Positions 1 through 11,398 of a stretch of DNA of 46,684 nt are shown piece by piece. The notes beneath the pieces were generated by a model. That model did not search any database and had not been told where the DNA came from. It was given only the letters and a program-made list of their open reading frames with translations. The translations under genes and the position numbers were made by a program. The number at the start of each line of letters is the position of its first letter. Positions within the stretch are counted from its first letter, which is position 1. This DNA is from Paulinella micropora. Taxonomy: Eukaryota; Cercozoa; Imbricatea; Euglyphida. The stretch is from positions 495,711 to 542,394 of the forward strand of contig BJOX01000127.1 in assembly GCA_009731375.1 (NCBI GenBank). The letters run 5' to 3'.

Positions 1-140
<140 letters not shown>

Positions 141-159
141 GAGACCGGCTGAGTCTCTC

Positions 160-387
160 ATCATCATCATCATTCATTGTCATTCACCATCCATCATCAT
201 TCATCATCATCATTCATCATCATTCATCATCATTCATCATCATTCATCATCATCATCATCATCATCGTCGTCATCATCATTCATCATCATCATTATCATC
301 ATTATCATCATTATCATCATCATCATCATCATGGTCATCATTCATCATCATCATTGTCATCATTCATCATCATCATCATTGTCATCA

Positions 388-419
<32 letters not shown>

Positions 420-704
420 TCATCATCATCATCATCATTCTTCATCATCATCATTATTATTGTCATTATCATCATCATCATTGTCATCATTCATCATCAT
501 CATCGTCATTGTCATTATCATCATCATTCATCATTCATCATCATCATTGTCATCATTCATCATCATCATCATCGTCATCATCATCATTGTCATTATCATC
601 ATCATCAACATCATCATCATCGTCATCATCGTCATCATCATCGTCATCATCATTGTCATTATCATCATCATCATCATCATCATCGTCATCGTCATCATTA
701 TCAT

Positions 705-746
<42 letters not shown>

Positions 747-847
747 GATTGTCATTATCATCATCATCATCATTTCATCATTCATCATCATCATCATTGT
801 CATTATCATCATCATCATTGTCATCATTCATCATCATCTTTGTCATT

Positions 848-886
<39 letters not shown>

Positions 887-943
887 GTCGTCGTCATCAT
901 CATGCATCATCATTTATCATCATCATCATCATCATCATCATCG

Positions 944-978
<35 letters not shown>

Positions 979-1066
979 GTCATCATCATCATCGTCATCA
1001 TCATCATCGTCATCATCATCATCATCATCATCATCGTCATCATCGTCATCATCATCGTCATCATCG

Positions 1067-1116
<50 letters not shown>

Positions 1117-1136
1117 GTCATCATCATCCATCATCA

Positions 1137-1167
<31 letters not shown>

Positions 1168-1288
1168 ATCATCATCAATCATCATCATCATCATCATCAT
1201 CATCAATCATCATCATCAATCATCATCATCATCATCCATCATCATTCATCATCATCCATCATCATCATCATCATCATCATCAATCATC

Positions 1289-1380
<92 letters not shown>

Positions 1381-1410
1381 ATCGTCATCATCATCATCAT
1401 CGTCATCATC

Positions 1411-1459
<49 letters not shown>

Positions 1460-1461
1460 CC

Positions 1462-1492
<31 letters not shown>

Positions 1493-1574
1493 CCACCACC
1501 ACCACCATCATCATCAATCATCAGCATCATCATCATCATCATCAGCATCATCAGCATCATCAGCATCATCATCA
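160..1574. repeat. Imperfect (CAT)n tract, 1.4 kb
   Basis: Almost entirely CAT/ATC triplets with interspersed ATT, GTC, CAA, CAG and CAC variants; a CAG run is near 1368 and CAC blocks are at 1457-1506. All three frames stay open on the plus strand and give His-, Ser- or Ile-rich translations. The open frames follow from the triplet period and there is no sign of real coding. Confidence 0.97.
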
Positions 1575-1679
1575 TTCTCGTCCCTACCTGCCTCCCCCCT
1601 GTGCAGTGAATGGACGGAGATGCCAGTTGACTCTCTCTATCGATCATCGGACCCATCAACTGACAGCAACAACAACCGT
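1575..1679. other. Unique spacer, no feature recognised
   Basis: About 100 bases of mixed-composition DNA between the (CAT)n tract and a (GT)n run. No coding, RNA or repeat similarity was seen elsewhere in the window. Confidence 0.6.
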
Positions 1680-1727
1680 GTCTGTGTGTGTGTGTGCGTG
1701 TGTGTGCGTGCGTGCGTGCGTGCGTGC

Positions 1728-1770
<43 letters not shown>

Positions 1771-1783
1771 TGTGTGTGTGTAT
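1680..1783. repeat. (GT)n microsatellite with GC steps
   Basis: Alternating GT with several CGTG steps. Alternating purine-pyrimidine tracts of this kind can form Z-DNA. Confidence 0.95.
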
Positions 1784-1800
1784 TTAGCGTGTGACCTGGC

Positions 1801-2190
1801 TGGGAAGGTGGTCCCCCGACACGTGGGCAACAGATGACCCTTCATACACAACAACAAGAAGAACAACAACTAGTAATAAACAAGAAAAATGATGATGATG
1901 ATGATGATGACGACGACGATGACGACGATAAAAATAACAGGTATAGAAAGGAATAATAAGAATGGTTTCCCTTCACACACAACAACAATAACAACTAGCA
2001 ATCATAGAAAAAATGATGATGATGATGATGATGATGATGGTGATGATGGTGATGATGATGATGATGATGATGCTGATGATGGTGGTGATCACGATGATGA
2101 TGATGATGATGATGATGATGGTGGTGGTGATGACGATGATGATGATGATGGTGGTGGTGATGACGATGATGATGATGATGATGGTGGTGG

Positions 2191-2222
<32 letters not shown>

Positions 2223-2236
2223 GTGGTGGTGATGAC

Positions 2237-2267
<31 letters not shown>

Positions 2268-2460
2268 ATGACGATGATGATGATGATGATGATGATGGTG
2301 GTGATGATGATGATGATGATGATGATGGTGGTGGTGATGACGATGATGATGATGATGATGATGATGATGGTGGTGGTGATGACGACGACGACGATGATGA
2401 TGATGATGATGGTGGTGATGACGATGATGATGATGATGACGGTGGTGGTGATGACGATGA

Positions 2461-2494
<34 letters not shown>

Positions 2495-2912
2495 GATGAC
2501 GACGATGATGATGATGATGATGATGATGATGGTGGTGATGACGACGACGACGACGACGATGATGATGATGATAATGATGATGATGGTGATGACGATGATG
2601 GTGACAAAAATAACAGGTATTGAAAGTAATAGTAAGAGATGGTCTCCAGACACATGGGCAACAGATGACCCTTCATACACAACAACAAAATGATGAGGAT
2701 GATGATGAGGATGATGATGATGACGATGATGATGATGACGACAAAATTAACAGATATTGAACTTCATGCACAACAACAACAATGATGATGATGATATTGA
2801 TGATGATGATGATGATGACAAAAATAACAGGTAATGAAAGTAATAGTAAGAGATGGTCTCCAGACACGTGAGACTCACGTGGGCAATAGATGACCCTTCA
2901 TAGACAACAAGA
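1801..2912. repeat. Compound repeat: conserved ~85-bp block alternating with (GAT/GGT)n
   Basis: A conserved block recurs between variable GATGAT/GGTGGT tracts. In its fuller form it contains AAAATAACAGGTATTGAAAG, then a segment with GGGCAACAGATGACCCTTCA, and it ends in an ACAACAACA tail. Copies or partial copies lie near 1808-1860, 1927-1992, 2604-2692, 2737-2782 and 2816-2912. The microsatellite between copies varies in length (about 600 bp at the longest), so this is one block repeatedly duplicated together with its microsatellite. No protein is supported. Confidence 0.8.
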
Positions 2913-2917
2913 ACAAG

Positions 2918-2995
<78 letters not shown>

Positions 2996-3052
2996 AACAA
3001 CAACATCAACAGTGTTGTGCATGCGTGCATCTGTGTGTGTATGGTGTGTGTC

Positions 3053-3083
<31 letters not shown>

Positions 3084-3098
3084 ATGTGTGTGTGTGTC
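2913..3098. repeat. (CAA)n followed by (GT)n/(GTAT)n
   Basis: A nearly perfect CAA run (to about 3002) grows out of the A-rich tail of the preceding block. GT and GTAT repeats run from about 3030. Confidence 0.93.
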
Positions 3099-3161
3099 CT
3101 GGTTCACCTTTCTTGTAGGGGCGGGGTGTATATAACACCAACTCCTGCAAAGCGTATACAC

Positions 3162-3952
3162 NNNNNNNNNNNNNNNNNNNNNNNNNNNNNNNNNNNNNNN
3201 NNNNNNNNNNNNNNNNNNNNNNNNNNNNNNNNNNNNNNNNNNNNNNNNNNNNNNNNNNNNNNNNNNNNNNNNNNNNNNNNNNNNNNNNNNNNNNNNNNNN
3301 NNNNNNNNNNNNNNNNNNNNNNNNNNNNNNNNNNNNNNNNNNNNNNNNNNNNNNNNNNNNNNNNNNNNNNNNNNNNNNNNNNNNNNNNNNNNNNNNNNNN
3401 NNNNNNNNNNNNNNNNNNNNNNNNNNNNNNNNNNNNNNNNNNNNNNNNNNNNNNNNNNNNNNNNNNNNNNNNNNNNNNNNNNNNNNNNNNNNNNNNNNNN
3501 NNNNNNNNNNNNNNNNNNNNNNNNNNNNNNNNNNNNNNNNNNNNNNNNNNNNNNNNNNNNNNNNNNNNNNNNNNNNNNNNNNNNNNNNNNNNNNNNNNNN
3601 NNNNNNNNNNNNNNNNNNNNNNNNNNNNNNNNNNNNNNNNNNNNNNNNNNNNNNNNNNNNNNNNNNNNNNNNNNNNNNNNNNNNNNNNNNNNNNNNNNNN
3701 NNNNNNNNNNNNNNNNNNNNNNNNNNNNNNNNNNNNNNNNNNNNNNNNNNNNNNNNNNNNNNNNNNNNNNNNNNNNNNNNNNNNNNNNNNNNNNNNNNNN
3801 NNNNNNNNNNNNNNNNNNNNNNNNNNNNNNNNNNNNNNNNNNNNNNNNNNNNNNNNNNNNNNNNNNNNNNNNNNNNNNNNNNNNNNNNNNNNNNNNNNNN
3901 NNNNNNNNNNNNNNNNNNNNNNNNNNNNNNNNNNNNNNNNNNNNNNNNNNNN
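3162..3952. other. Assembly gap (N)
   Basis: 791 undetermined bases. Unique sequence (3099-3161) lies to the left and (GT)n to the right. Confidence 1.
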
Positions 3953-3988
3953 GTGTGTGTGTGTGTGTGTGTGCGAGTGAGTGAGTGA

Positions 3989-4029
<41 letters not shown>

Positions 4030-4063
4030 AGTGAGTGAGTGAGTGTGTGTGTGTGTGTGTGTG

Positions 4064-4116
<53 letters not shown>

Positions 4117-4135
4117 GTGTGTGTGTGTGTGTGTG
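3953..4135. repeat. (GT)n / (GAGT)n / (GC)n / (GA)n compound
   Basis: GT runs are separated by GAGT blocks repeated twice (near 3974 and 4024). A short GC alternation (about 4063-4078), a GA run (about 4079-4110) and a final GT run follow. The duplicated GT+GAGT module suggests unequal exchange or slippage. Confidence 0.95.
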
Positions 4136-4137
4136 TC

Positions 4138-4285
4138 TCATCAACATCAACAAACAACAACAGCAACAACATCAACAACAACGACAACATCATCATCAAC
4201 ATTAACAAACAACAACAACAACATCACCACCAGCAGCAATAGTAACAACAACAACGACAACAACGAAGCGACGACGACGACGACG

Positions 4286-4331
<46 letters not shown>

Positions 4332-4372
4332 GAGGAGGAATAGTAACAACAACAACAAACAACAACATCGAC
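4138..4372. repeat. (CAA)n with CAT, CAG and CGA variants
   Basis: Triplet repeat of the CAA type with an internal CGA block near 4265-4285. Confidence 0.93.
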
Positions 4373-4430
4373 AGACAGCGATCTCGTAGGCTGTGTTAGG
4401 TGTAAGACAGATTTGGCTCTCGTTCTGCTA

Positions 4431-4447
4431 ACATCATCATCATCATC

Positions 4448-4495
<48 letters not shown>

Positions 4496-4617
4496 TTCAT
4501 CATCATCATCATCACCATCACCATCACCATCATCATCATCATCATCACCATCACCATCACCATCACCATCATCATCATCATCATCACCATCACCATCACC
4601 ATCACCATCACCATCAG

Positions 4618-4661
<44 letters not shown>

Positions 4662-4783
4662 CCACCACCATCACCATCAACATCACCATCAGCATCATCA
4701 TCATCATCATCACCATCATCATCACCATCATCATCACCATCATCATCACCATCATCACCACCACCACCATCACCATCATCACC

Positions 4784-4817
<34 letters not shown>

Positions 4818-4864
4818 TCATCACCATCATCACCATCATCATCACCACCACCACCATCATCACC

Positions 4865-4910
<46 letters not shown>

Positions 4911-4911
4911 C
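4431..4911. repeat. (CAT)n/(CAC)n tract
   Basis: CAT and CAC triplets alternate in blocks. No unique sequence is inside. Confidence 0.96.
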
Positions 4912-5027
4912 GTCACCTTGTTGAAACAGCGATGAGATGACAGGGAAAAGAGGCAAGGGTTTGCGCCACACTGTTTGACCTTCATACATACAATACATAC
5001 ACATATGGATGGATGGATGGATGGATG

Positions 5028-5070
<43 letters not shown>
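4912..5070. repeat. Spacer leading into (GGAT)n and (GATA)n
   Basis: 4912-5000 is unassigned unique DNA. It is followed by a short GGAT run and a GATA run. Confidence 0.85.
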
Positions 5071-5071
<1 letters not shown>

Positions 5072-5080
5072 TTTAGATAG

Positions 5081-5386
<306 letters not shown>

Positions 5387-5392
5387 ATCGAA

Positions 5393-5593
5393 TGCGGGGC
5401 TCGCGGCATGGTATCGTTCTCTGTTCATCGATGTTTCCGCGCCTTGGGTTTTTCCCATCCCCAATCCAAATCCCTTTGCTTCAAGCTATCCTCCTGCGTA
5501 GCTCGTTGCTCTTTTGCGATTTATCGCTCCTGTGCAGTCAAAAATTGGACTAATCTTCCTCTAGTCCGTATTGGTGACTGCATTGCATCATAG
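5393..5593 (+). pseudogene. Possible LINE reverse transcriptase C-terminal relic
   Basis: After the microsatellite a frame of about 67 codons runs to a TAG stop and ends with AVKNWTNLPLVRIGDCIAS. Many non-LTR reverse transcriptases end with a pattern like R-x-W-N-x-L-P followed by a short hydrophobic stretch, and the segment NWTNLPL resembles it. Upstream no catalytic RT motif is present, so it would be a heavily 5'-truncated copy. The similarity is short and could be chance. The 200 bases downstream (5594-5802) have no recognised content. Confidence 0.3.
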
Positions 5594-5802
5594 CCGTCCA
5601 GTGTTGCATAGCCCGGGCTAGGTCCCTGCGGGGGTTTAGGCCTCATACAATGTCATCATTGTAGCTTGCGCAAGCTTACGGTGCTCAAAACACTTGGACT
5701 AACGGCTTCCTTTTCCTTCTCTTCTTCCTTATCCTCCCACTCTCCATTCCTAGATTGCTTTTTCTTCAACGTCCTTCCTCCTCTTCTTTTTCCAGAACAC
5801 AG

Positions 5803-5904
5803 TCTACCCGTGATTCCCATCCCGGACACATGCACAGTACACAAATTATTGTTTGATGTGAAACTGCGTTCCTTTGCAAGGACTACATTCCTTTGCGACA
5901 TCTC

Positions 5905-5907
<3 letters not shown>
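5803..5907. repeat. Single arm of the 105-bp palindromic element
   Basis: This block is identical, as far as I can compare by eye, to the right arm of the inverted repeat at 20061-20285. The preceding bases CACAG are also shared. It abuts (ATCT)n at its right end. Confidence 0.9.

Positions 5908-5954
<47 letters not shown>
5904..5954. repeat. (ATCT)n microsatellite
   Basis: A short ATCT run between the palindrome arm and the second hairpin-motif copy. Confidence 0.95.
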
Positions 5955-5991
5955 ACCAGGAGCGATGATAGCTTGCGCTCGCTCCGTTACT
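5955..5991. repeat. Short dispersed hairpin motif, copy 2
   Basis: Same block as 5081-5117. GGAGCGA at its start pairs with TCGCTCC near its end. Confidence 0.7.
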
Positions 5992-6026
5992 GACAGATCG
6001 GACCTCAACACACAGTCACACACACA

Positions 6027-6058
<32 letters not shown>

Positions 6059-6194
6059 GTGATGGTGGCGATGGTGGTGGTGGTGGTGATGGTGGCGGTG
6101 GTGGTGATGATGATGATGATGATGGTGATGGTGGTGGTGGTGGTGGTGATGATGATGATGATGGTGATGGTGATGGTGGTGGTGGTGGTGGTGG

Positions 6195-6228
<34 letters not shown>

Positions 6229-6304
6229 GGTGATGGTGATGATGATGATGGTGATGGTGGTGGTGGTGGTGGTGATGATGATGATGATAATGGTGGTGGT
6301 GGTG

Positions 6305-6336
<32 letters not shown>

Positions 6337-6397
6337 GATGATGATGATGAGCTTACTGACAGATCGGACCTTAACACACAGTCACACACATACATAT
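5989..6397. repeat. (GAT/GGT)n tract bracketed by a ~38-bp direct repeat
   Basis: GAT and GGT triplets fill about 6026-6350. The flanks at 5989-6027 and 6355-6393 are near-identical direct repeats containing CTGACAGATCGGACC and CACACAGTCACACACA. The microsatellite therefore lies between two copies of one block, as in the compound repeat near 2 kb. Confidence 0.85.
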
Positions 6398-6399
6398 GC

Positions 6400-6544
6400 A
6401 AGAATGATGATGATATGATAAGAATGATCACACTTATCATGACGACAATGATGATGATGATGATGATAACGAAAACGATAATGATAATGATAATGATAAT
6501 GATGAATGATGATGACAATTATAGATATAGATATAGATATAGAT
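6400..6544. repeat. Degenerate (GATAAT)n and (GATATA)n
   Basis: Imperfect GAT/AAT/ATA repeats that pass into the left arm of the fold-back. Confidence 0.8.
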
Positions 6545-6545
6545 A

Positions 6546-7060
6546 TGGCTATAGATAGGCACTGGTCTTCATGGTGATTATCATTATGATTATCATGATC
6601 ATTATCATCATCATCATCATCATCATCATTATCATTATCATTATCATTCTCACTATCATTATTGTTTCTGTACTCGTCTTCGCATCTTAGGCTTTGGTCC
6701 TTATTGCCGTTATCATTTATCATTATCAATCAATTTCATTATCATTATCATTATCAGTATTGTTATCATGATCGTTATGGTTATCATGATGATTATCATT
6801 ATCATTATCGTTATCATCATCCATATTGTTATCATGATCGTTGTGATTATTATGATCATCATCATTATCATTATATCTATATCTATATCTACATCTATAT
6901 CTATATCTATATCTATATCTGTATCTATATCTATATCTATATCTATATCTATATCCATAGATTGATAATGATAATGATAACGGCAATAAGGACCAAAGCC
7001 TAAGATGCGAAGACGAGTAGAGAAACAATAATGATAGTGAGAATGATAATGATAATGATA

Positions 7061-7092
<32 letters not shown>

Positions 7093-7151
7093 AATGATCA
7101 TGATAATCATAATGATAACCACCATGAAGACCAGTGCCTATCTATAGCCAT
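6546..7151. repeat. Large fold-back: ~185-bp inverted arms around a 230-bp loop
   Basis: The left arm (about 6546-6731) and right arm (about 6960-7151) are inverted copies that include CACTGGTCTTCATGGTG and GCATCTTAGGCTTTGGTCC. Pairing continues outward into the flanking (GATATA)n/(TATATC)n. Reading either strand inward gives the same open-frame start ([16 protein letters not shown]), which confirms the symmetry and has no coding meaning. Part of the arm (GGACCAGTGCCTAAGATGCG) recurs singly near 7720, 8410 and 11360. Confidence 0.88.
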
Positions 7152-7531
7152 GTCTATATCTATATCTATATCTATATCTATATCTATATCTATATCTATC
7201 TCTATATCTCTATACCTCTATATCTCTATATCTCTATCTCTATATCTCTATATCTCTATATCTATATATCTCTATATCTATATATCTCTATATCTATATA
7301 TCTCTATATCTATATATCTCTATATCTATATACCTATATATATCTATATATCTATATATCTATATATCTATATCTATATCTATATCTATATCTATATCTA
7401 TATCTATATCTATATCTATATATATCTATATATATCTATATATCTATATATCTATATATCTATATATCTATATATCTATATCTATATCTATATCTATATC
7501 TATATCTATATCTATATCTATATCTATATCT
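7150..7531. repeat. (TATATC)n microsatellite
   Basis: TATATC hexamers with TATC variants. It is the outward extension of the fold-back right arm. Confidence 0.95.
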
Positions 7532-7619
7532 ACAGCACGTTGCAGGGTACATAACAACACACACTCGTACGTTGCGCCATGGAGTAGAGCAAGCGCGATC
7601 ATAGTCATGATAATGATAA

Positions 7620-8480
7620 TGATAATCATCATCATATATATCATAATCATCATGATCATGCTAATCACACTGATGATGATAATAATAATAATGGTAATTA
7701 TAATGATTCATGACAATATAAGGACCAGTGCCTAAGATGCGCATTTAAGTAAGACAAATAATATTAATGAAAATAACAATAATGATAATGATCATAGCGA
7801 TGTGCTGGTAGCGGTAATTATAATGATAATCATTAAAGGCCCAATCTTGGCTGTCGACCATCGTCTGTTTCGCCTCGCTCTACTGCTACTATGTTTGTAT
7901 GTATGTATGTATGTATGTATGTATGTATGTATGTATGTATGTATATTAGGCCCGATCTTGGCTGTCGACCATAGTCTGTTTCGCCTCGCTCTACCACTAC
8001 GTCTACGTTGTAGATCAAGATAGCTTCATGCTTCTACGATTGAAACCTACTAGCTCCCTCTCCGTCGCTCAGGTCATCCATGAGTATGTATATGCCTCTG
8101 TGTATGTGTATGTGTATATCTATATCTATATACAATAGAGAAATAATATTAATCAAAATGACACAATCATGATAATGATCATAGCGATGTGCTGGTAGCG
8201 GTAATGATAATGACAATTATTAATGACAATAGAGAAATAATAACAATGAAAATGTATCATAGCGATACACTGATAACGATGATGATAGTGATAATGATTA
8301 ATGACAGTAGAGAAATAATAACAATGAAAACGACAAAAGTGATAATGGTCATAGCGATATACTGATAACGATAATGATAACGATAATGATAATGATTAAT
8401 GACGATAAGGACCAGTGCCTACGGTGCGCGCAACAGTGATCATGATAATGATAATGATAGTCATAATCATATTGATCATA
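7620..8480. repeat. Degenerate dispersed repeat with GATAAT-rich body
   Basis: Recurring pieces include AATGATCATAGCGATGTGCTG (near 7786 and 8175), AATGACAATAGAGAAATAAT (near 8222) and AAGGACCAGTGCCTA (near 7721 and 8406). These pieces also occur in the fold-back arms and at 11.35 kb, so they belong to one dispersed AT-rich family. No ORF or RNA signature is visible. Confidence 0.65.
7838..8001. repeat. ~53-bp direct repeat flanking (GTAT)n
   Basis: The block around CTTGGCTGTCGACCATCGTC plus TGTTTCGCCTCGCTCTAC occurs at about 7838-7890 and again at about 7948-8001, with (GTAT)n between the copies. This is the same block-microsatellite-block layout seen elsewhere in the window. Confidence 0.88.
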
Positions 8481-8484
8481 ATCA

Positions 8485-8491
8485 TATAATG

Positions 8492-8522
<31 letters not shown>

Positions 8523-8581
8523 CAACAATAACAATAATAATAATGATAATAATAATGATAATAATAATAATGATAATAATA

Positions 8582-8648
<67 letters not shown>

Positions 8649-8668
8649 TAATAATAATAATAATTACT
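8485..8668. repeat. (AAT)n microsatellite
   Basis: AAT triplets with AAC and GAT interruptions. Confidence 0.96.
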
Positions 8669-9000
8669 AGGGGCTGCGCCACCCCCCCCCCCTAGTCAAG
8701 TGGCACCTGACCCAATTTCCCGGCCAGGCGCGAAACGGTACACGAAACGGCCGTAGACTGTAGCCACGAAACGGCCCTGGCCTGGGAAAGGGGGTCAGGT
8801 GATATTGGCAATTTTGTTCATGCTATAGCCTGGACAAAATTGAGGTGGGTCTGGCCGGGGCTTGACTGGGCCGTTTCCTCTCTACAGTCACCCAATAGCC
8901 TGTAGAGAGGAAACGGCCCAGTCAAGCGCCGGCCCAGCCAAACCCACCTCAACCAAGACCGAAACTCCAATATCACCTGGCTCCCTTTCCTCTCTTAATG
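8669..9000. repeat. GC-rich element with long imperfect inverted repeat
   Basis: An inner stem pairs 8842-8887 with 8900-8950 (GGGCCGTTTCCTCTCTACAG against its complement, loop about 12 bases). A shorter outer stem pairs 8784-8808 (AGGTGATATTGG) with 8967-8990 (CCAATATCACCT). GC content is far above the flanks. It looks like a non-autonomous fold-back or MITE-type element. No coding capacity and no other copy in the window were seen. Confidence 0.7.
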
Positions 9001-9026
9001 GCAAGGAGCCATGGTCACGCCTGGCT

Positions 9027-9097
<71 letters not shown>

Positions 9098-9117
9098 ACC
9101 CCCCGGANNNNNNNNNN
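9027..9117. repeat. Poly-C run ending at a 10-N gap
   Basis: About 80 C with one A, then N at 9108-9117. The adjacent homopolymer suggests sequencing or assembly failure. Confidence 0.95.
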
Positions 9118-9735
9118 CCGTCGACAGGGTACGTTCACTTGCCGGAGGTACCAGCAGAAAGCTCAGGTGGCACAAAAACCTAAAATCTCTGGTTTTTGTG
9201 CCGCCCACCACCAACACCTAGAGGTGTCGGGTACACCAAACATCAGCCTCAAACTCCCTCGGGTGTGCGCAAACGGCGCCTGGTGGCGCAAAAACCTCAA
9301 TTTTCTGGTGTTTAGGCCACCCGGCGCCACGATTTTTATATTTCCGAAGAGAGCTCATCAAGAAGTGTCAGATACACCAAATATCAGCCGCTAACTCCCT
9401 CTGGTGTGCGCAAACAGCTGGTGGCACAAGACCTCAATTTTCTGGTGTGGGTGCCATCCGCGACCAAAACTGGTTCGTATAATCGCCGGGCTGGGGTTCC
9501 CGGGTGGAGGGCCCCCCGGACCCCCCTTTCCCGTCGACAGGGTACGTTCAATTGCCGGAGGGCGCCTGGTGGGACAAGACCTCAATTTTCTGGTGGGTGC
9601 CACCCGCGACCAAAACGGGTACGTACCATCACAGGGCTGGGGTTCACGTGGAGAGGGCCCCCCGGACCCCCCCTGCCCCGTCGACAGGGTACGTTCAATT
9701 GCCGGAGGCACCGGCAAGTACTGCCGAAAAACAAG
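9118..9735. repeat. Tandem family A, GC-rich ~147-bp units
   Basis: Units carry GTCGACAGGGTACGTTC followed by GCCGGAGG, then CTCAATTTTCTGGTG and a (C/G)-rich segment GGGCCCCCCGGACCCCCC-like. The GTCGAC box lies at 9120, 9533 and 9680, so the last two are spaced 147 bp. The same family recurs at 45.4-46.15 kb in both orientations. All frames stay open because stops are rare at this composition, but no domain is recognisable. Confidence 0.85.
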
Positions 9736-10260
9736 GAAATTTGGCATTCAGGACACTCCCCTAACGCAAATATTTGCGTGAATTCCAAAAAAACTATATC
9801 AGCATCAAGATCGAGTCTGGGGCTAACCACCCTGCCAATATGAGCTCCCAACTCCTCCTGATTCACACAAACCATGATTTATTCCGATGGGGGGTGCAAT
9901 AAAAAAGGCTAAAAAAACAAGGAATTTTGGCATTCAGGACACTCTCCTCTAACGCAAACTTTTGCGCGAATTCCAAAAAAAATTACATCAGCATCAAGAT
10001 CGAGTCTGGGGCTAGCCACCCTGTTAATATGAGCTCCCAACTCCTCCTGGTTCACACAAACCATGATTTATTCCGATTAGGGTGCGAAAAAAAGAAGGAA
10101 TTTTGGCATTCAGGACACTCCCCTAGCGCAAATATTTGCGTGAATTCCAAAGAAATCATATCAGCATCAAGATCGAGTCTGGGGCTAACCACCCTGCAAA
10201 TATGCTCGCAACTCCTCCTCGTTCCGACAAACCATGATTTATTTCGACAGGGATACCGAT
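9736..10260. repeat. Tandem family B, ~176-188-bp units, three copies
   Basis: Each unit contains TTTGGCATTCAGGACACTC, a perfect 16-bp palindrome ACGCAAATATTTGCGT (altered in the middle copy), AGCATCAAGATCGAGTCTGG and CAAACCATGATTTAT. The GCATTCAGG landmark lies at 9744, 9930 and 10106. Further copies lie at 36.0 kb (inverted) and 45.6-46.6 kb. Confidence 0.9.
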
Positions 10261-10270
10261 TTGCGGAGGG

Positions 10271-11143
10271 ATGGGTGGGTGGGGGGGGGGGGGGGGGGGA
10301 AAAAANNNNNNNNNNNNNNNNNNNNNNNNNNNNNNNNNNNNNNNNNNNNNNNNNNNNNNNNNNNNNNNNNNNNNNNNNNNNNNNNNNNNNNNNNNNNNNN
10401 NNNNNNNNNNNNNNNNNNNNNNNNNNNNNNNNNNNNNNNNNNNNNNNNNNNNNNNNNNNNNNNNNNNNNNNNNNNNNNNNNNNNNNNNNNNNNNNNNNNN
10501 NNNNNNNNNNNNNNNNNNNNNNNNNNNNNNNNNNNNNNNNNNNNNNNNNNNNNNNNNNNNNNNNNNNNNNNNNNNNNNNNNNNNNNNNNNNNNNNNNNNN
10601 NNNNNNNNNNNNNNNNNNNNNNNNNNNNNNNNNNNNNNNNNNNNNNNNNNNNNNNNNNNNNNNNNNNNNNNNNNNNNNNNNNNNNNNNNNNNNNNNNNNN
10701 NNNNNNNNNNNNNNNNNNNNNNNNNNNNNNNNNNNNNNNNNNNNNNNNNNNNNNNNNNNNNNNNNNNNNNNNNNNNNNNNNNNNNNNNNNNNNNNNNNNN
10801 NNNNNNNNNNNNNNNNNNNNNNNNNNNNNNNNNNNNNNNNNNNNNNNNNNNNNNNNNNNNNNNNNNNNNNNNNNNNNNNNNNNNNNNNNNNNNNNNNNNN
10901 NNNNNNNNNNNNNNNNNNNNNNNNNNNNNNNNNNNNNNNNNNNNNNNNNNNNNNNNNNNNNNNNNNNNNNNNNNNNNNNNNNNNNNNNNNNNNNNNNNNN
11001 NNNNNNNNNNNNNNNNNNNNNNNNNNNNNNNNNNNNNNNNNNNNNNNNNNNNNNNNNNNNNNNNNNNNNNNNNNNNNNNNNNNNNNNNNNNNNNNNNNNN
11101 NNNNNNNNNNNNNNNNNNNNNNNNNNNNNNNNNNNNNNNNNNN
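10271..11143. other. Poly-G run and assembly gap (N 10306-11143)
   Basis: G-rich homopolymer then 838 undetermined bases. The 5' part of the SINE copy starting at 11144 is presumably inside the gap. Confidence 0.98.
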
Positions 11144-11278
11144 GCCCGTCTGGAAGTGTTGGAACTGCCCTTGCGGGGGTGTCATTAGAGCTTATCGTCA
11201 ATTCTTCGTACTCCCCTCACGGGTGAGACGATGGAGGCGCATGTGCAGAAATGCATCAGCCATTGACAGAGAAGCACT

Positions 11279-11280
<2 letters not shown>
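11144..11280 (+). mobile_element. SINE copy 2 (3' part), plus strand
   Basis: This is the reverse-orientation counterpart of the SINE body at 43386-43522 and is close to identical to it. It ends with the core ATGGAGGCGCATG (11231-11243), a hairpin TGCA-GAAA-TGCA (11244-11255), then CATTGACAGAGAAGCACTATT and an (AAT)n tail. The tRNA-like head is not visible because the left side runs into a gap. Confidence 0.85.

Positions 11281-11332
<52 letters not shown>
11281..11332. repeat. (AAT)n tail of SINE copy 2
   Basis: Directly follows the SINE 3' end, as do the (ATT)n tails of the other copies. Confidence 0.95.
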
Positions 11333-11333
<1 letters not shown>

Positions 11334-11398
11334 GTAATGATAATGATTCATGACAATACAAGGACCAGTGCCTACGGTGAGCATTTGAATAGAGGAAC

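Noticed and set aside
177-1794. Long His/Ser/Ile-rich open frames of about 490-530 codons
   Set aside because: They are translations of (CAT)n in all three frames, with no start context, domain or codon bias. The triplet period keeps them open.
9118-9850. Protein-coding potential of family A (Gly/Pro/Arg-rich frames)
   Set aside because: Several frames are open at once on both strands because of GC-rich tandem repeats, and no conserved domain is visible.
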